Assembly: GCA_024641305.1 (NCBI GenBank)
Contig: JAHEDI010000004.1
Coordinates: 66,126 to 130,125 of the forward strand
Length of the DNA stretch: 64,000 nucleotides
Direction of reading: 5' to 3'
Source: a bacterium
GTDB taxonomy: Bacteria > Actinomycetota > Acidimicrobiia > Spongiisociales > JAENVV01
Shown here one piece after another: positions 63,661 through 64,000 of this stretch. Position 1 is the stretch's first letter, and the number at the start of each line of letters is the position of its first letter. The translations under genes were made by a program, and so were the position numbers. A model generated the notes under the pieces. The model saw nothing but the letters and a program-made list of their open reading frames with translations, had not been told where the DNA came from and searched no databases.

Positions 63661-64000
63661 CTAGGTTCCTTCGCCCGACAACCGATTCACGACGGCCGCA
63701 GCAACTTCGCCGGCGGTAAACCCGAAACTTTCTGCGAGAATTTCGGCAGGGGCGGAAGCGCCAAAATGGTCCAGGCCGATCATGAGGCCGTCTGAACCCA
63801 CTACGCGCTCCCACCCGAAGGTTGACGCGGCTTCGATCGAAACTCGAGGGAGGCCGCTTCCGAAGACTGCCTCGCGGTACGACGCATCCTGCGCGAAGAA
63901 CAACTCCCAGCACGGCAAACTGACCACACGGGCTGAAGTGCCTTCCGAATCCAGTAGAGCTGCCGCTTCGAGTGCCAAGGGCACTTCCGAACCTGTGGCT
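63661..64000 (-). CDS. tkt: transketolase, C-terminal part, cut by window end
   Basis: The last 113 residues of a transketolase of the pentose phosphate pathway. The frame runs to the window edge: the codons before the apparent start at 63984 read ATGSE, continuing into [11 protein letters not shown], the family's C-terminal domain. [35 protein letters not shown] and [15 protein letters not shown] are all characteristic. The start lies outside. Stop 26 bases before the small frame upstream of the sulfotransferase. Confidence 0.95.
   Translation of the reverse strand, partial: ATGSEVPLALEAAALLDSEGTSARVVSLPCWELFFAQDASYREAVFGSGLPRVSIEAASTFGWERVVGSDGLMIGLDHFGASAPAEILAESFGFTAGEVAAAVVNRLSGEGT

Noticed and set aside
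1-64000. tRNA or rRNA genes, CRISPR arrays, transposases, phage genes
   Set aside because: The intergenic gaps are short and I found no cloverleaf, repeat-spacer pattern, terminal inverted repeats or mobile-element protein in them.

Overview
The window is a high-GC, gene-dense chromosomal segment of an actinobacterium. A WhiB protein with four cysteines, an F420-type luciferase-like oxidoreductase, SufU together with SufBCD, a FadE-type acyl-CoA dehydrogenase and a PduO-type adenosyltransferase all fit. The secreted proteins carry cysteine-paired SLH-like repeats that I associate with Acidimicrobiia, so that class is the best guess; this assignment is inference, and no rRNA or tRNA gene is present to test it. 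I see no insertion sequence, prophage or CRISPR array.

Region 1 (1-22.3 kb) is mostly central metabolism and Fe-S cluster assembly. The SUF machinery is split into three transcription units: sufC-sufS-sufU (+), sufD-Rieske-second sufC (-, continuing into an alpha/beta hydrolase and an M42 peptidase), and sufB alone (-). Among these lie a WhiB regulator, fumC, a group-2 sigma factor, an S51-like protein with a CysS-type tail, and gltB-gltD behind a long leader.

Region 2 (22.3-36.1 kb) is mixed: an M23 endopeptidase, a secreted acidic protein, a heterodimeric ABC exporter with a YihY membrane protein, a lipoprotein beta-propeller, a LON-substrate-binding protein, a rhodanese-E1 fusion (MoeB type), a polyprenyl sugar transferase, leucyl aminopeptidase, cobalamin adenosyltransferase and a multi-spanning membrane protein.

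Region 3 (36.1-63.6 kb) is a cell-surface glycan locus. It holds many glycosyltransferases, a UDP-sugar dehydrogenase, the complete dTDP-L-rhamnose operon, a 1525-residue sulfotransferase-like/glycosyltransferase protein, a sulfotransferase, and a glycosyltransferase fused to a polysaccharide pyruvyl transferase. Interleaved are four secreted proteins (SpoIID-like, glucose/sorbosone dehydrogenase-like, CAP, M23), each with three SLH-like repeats. SLH domains of Firmicutes bind pyruvylated wall polysaccharide, so the locus may encode both an anchor polymer and the proteins that attach to it. The window ends in the 3' end of a transketolase gene.

Two expression features recur. Genes inside operons are coupled by 4-base ATGA/GTGA overlaps. 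Genes heading transcription units often have a TANNNT-like -10 box ending 7-9 bases before the start codon, which predicts leaderless or nearly leaderless mRNAs. The clearest case is a palindromic -10 element at 36072-36078 placed exactly midway between two divergent ATG codons.
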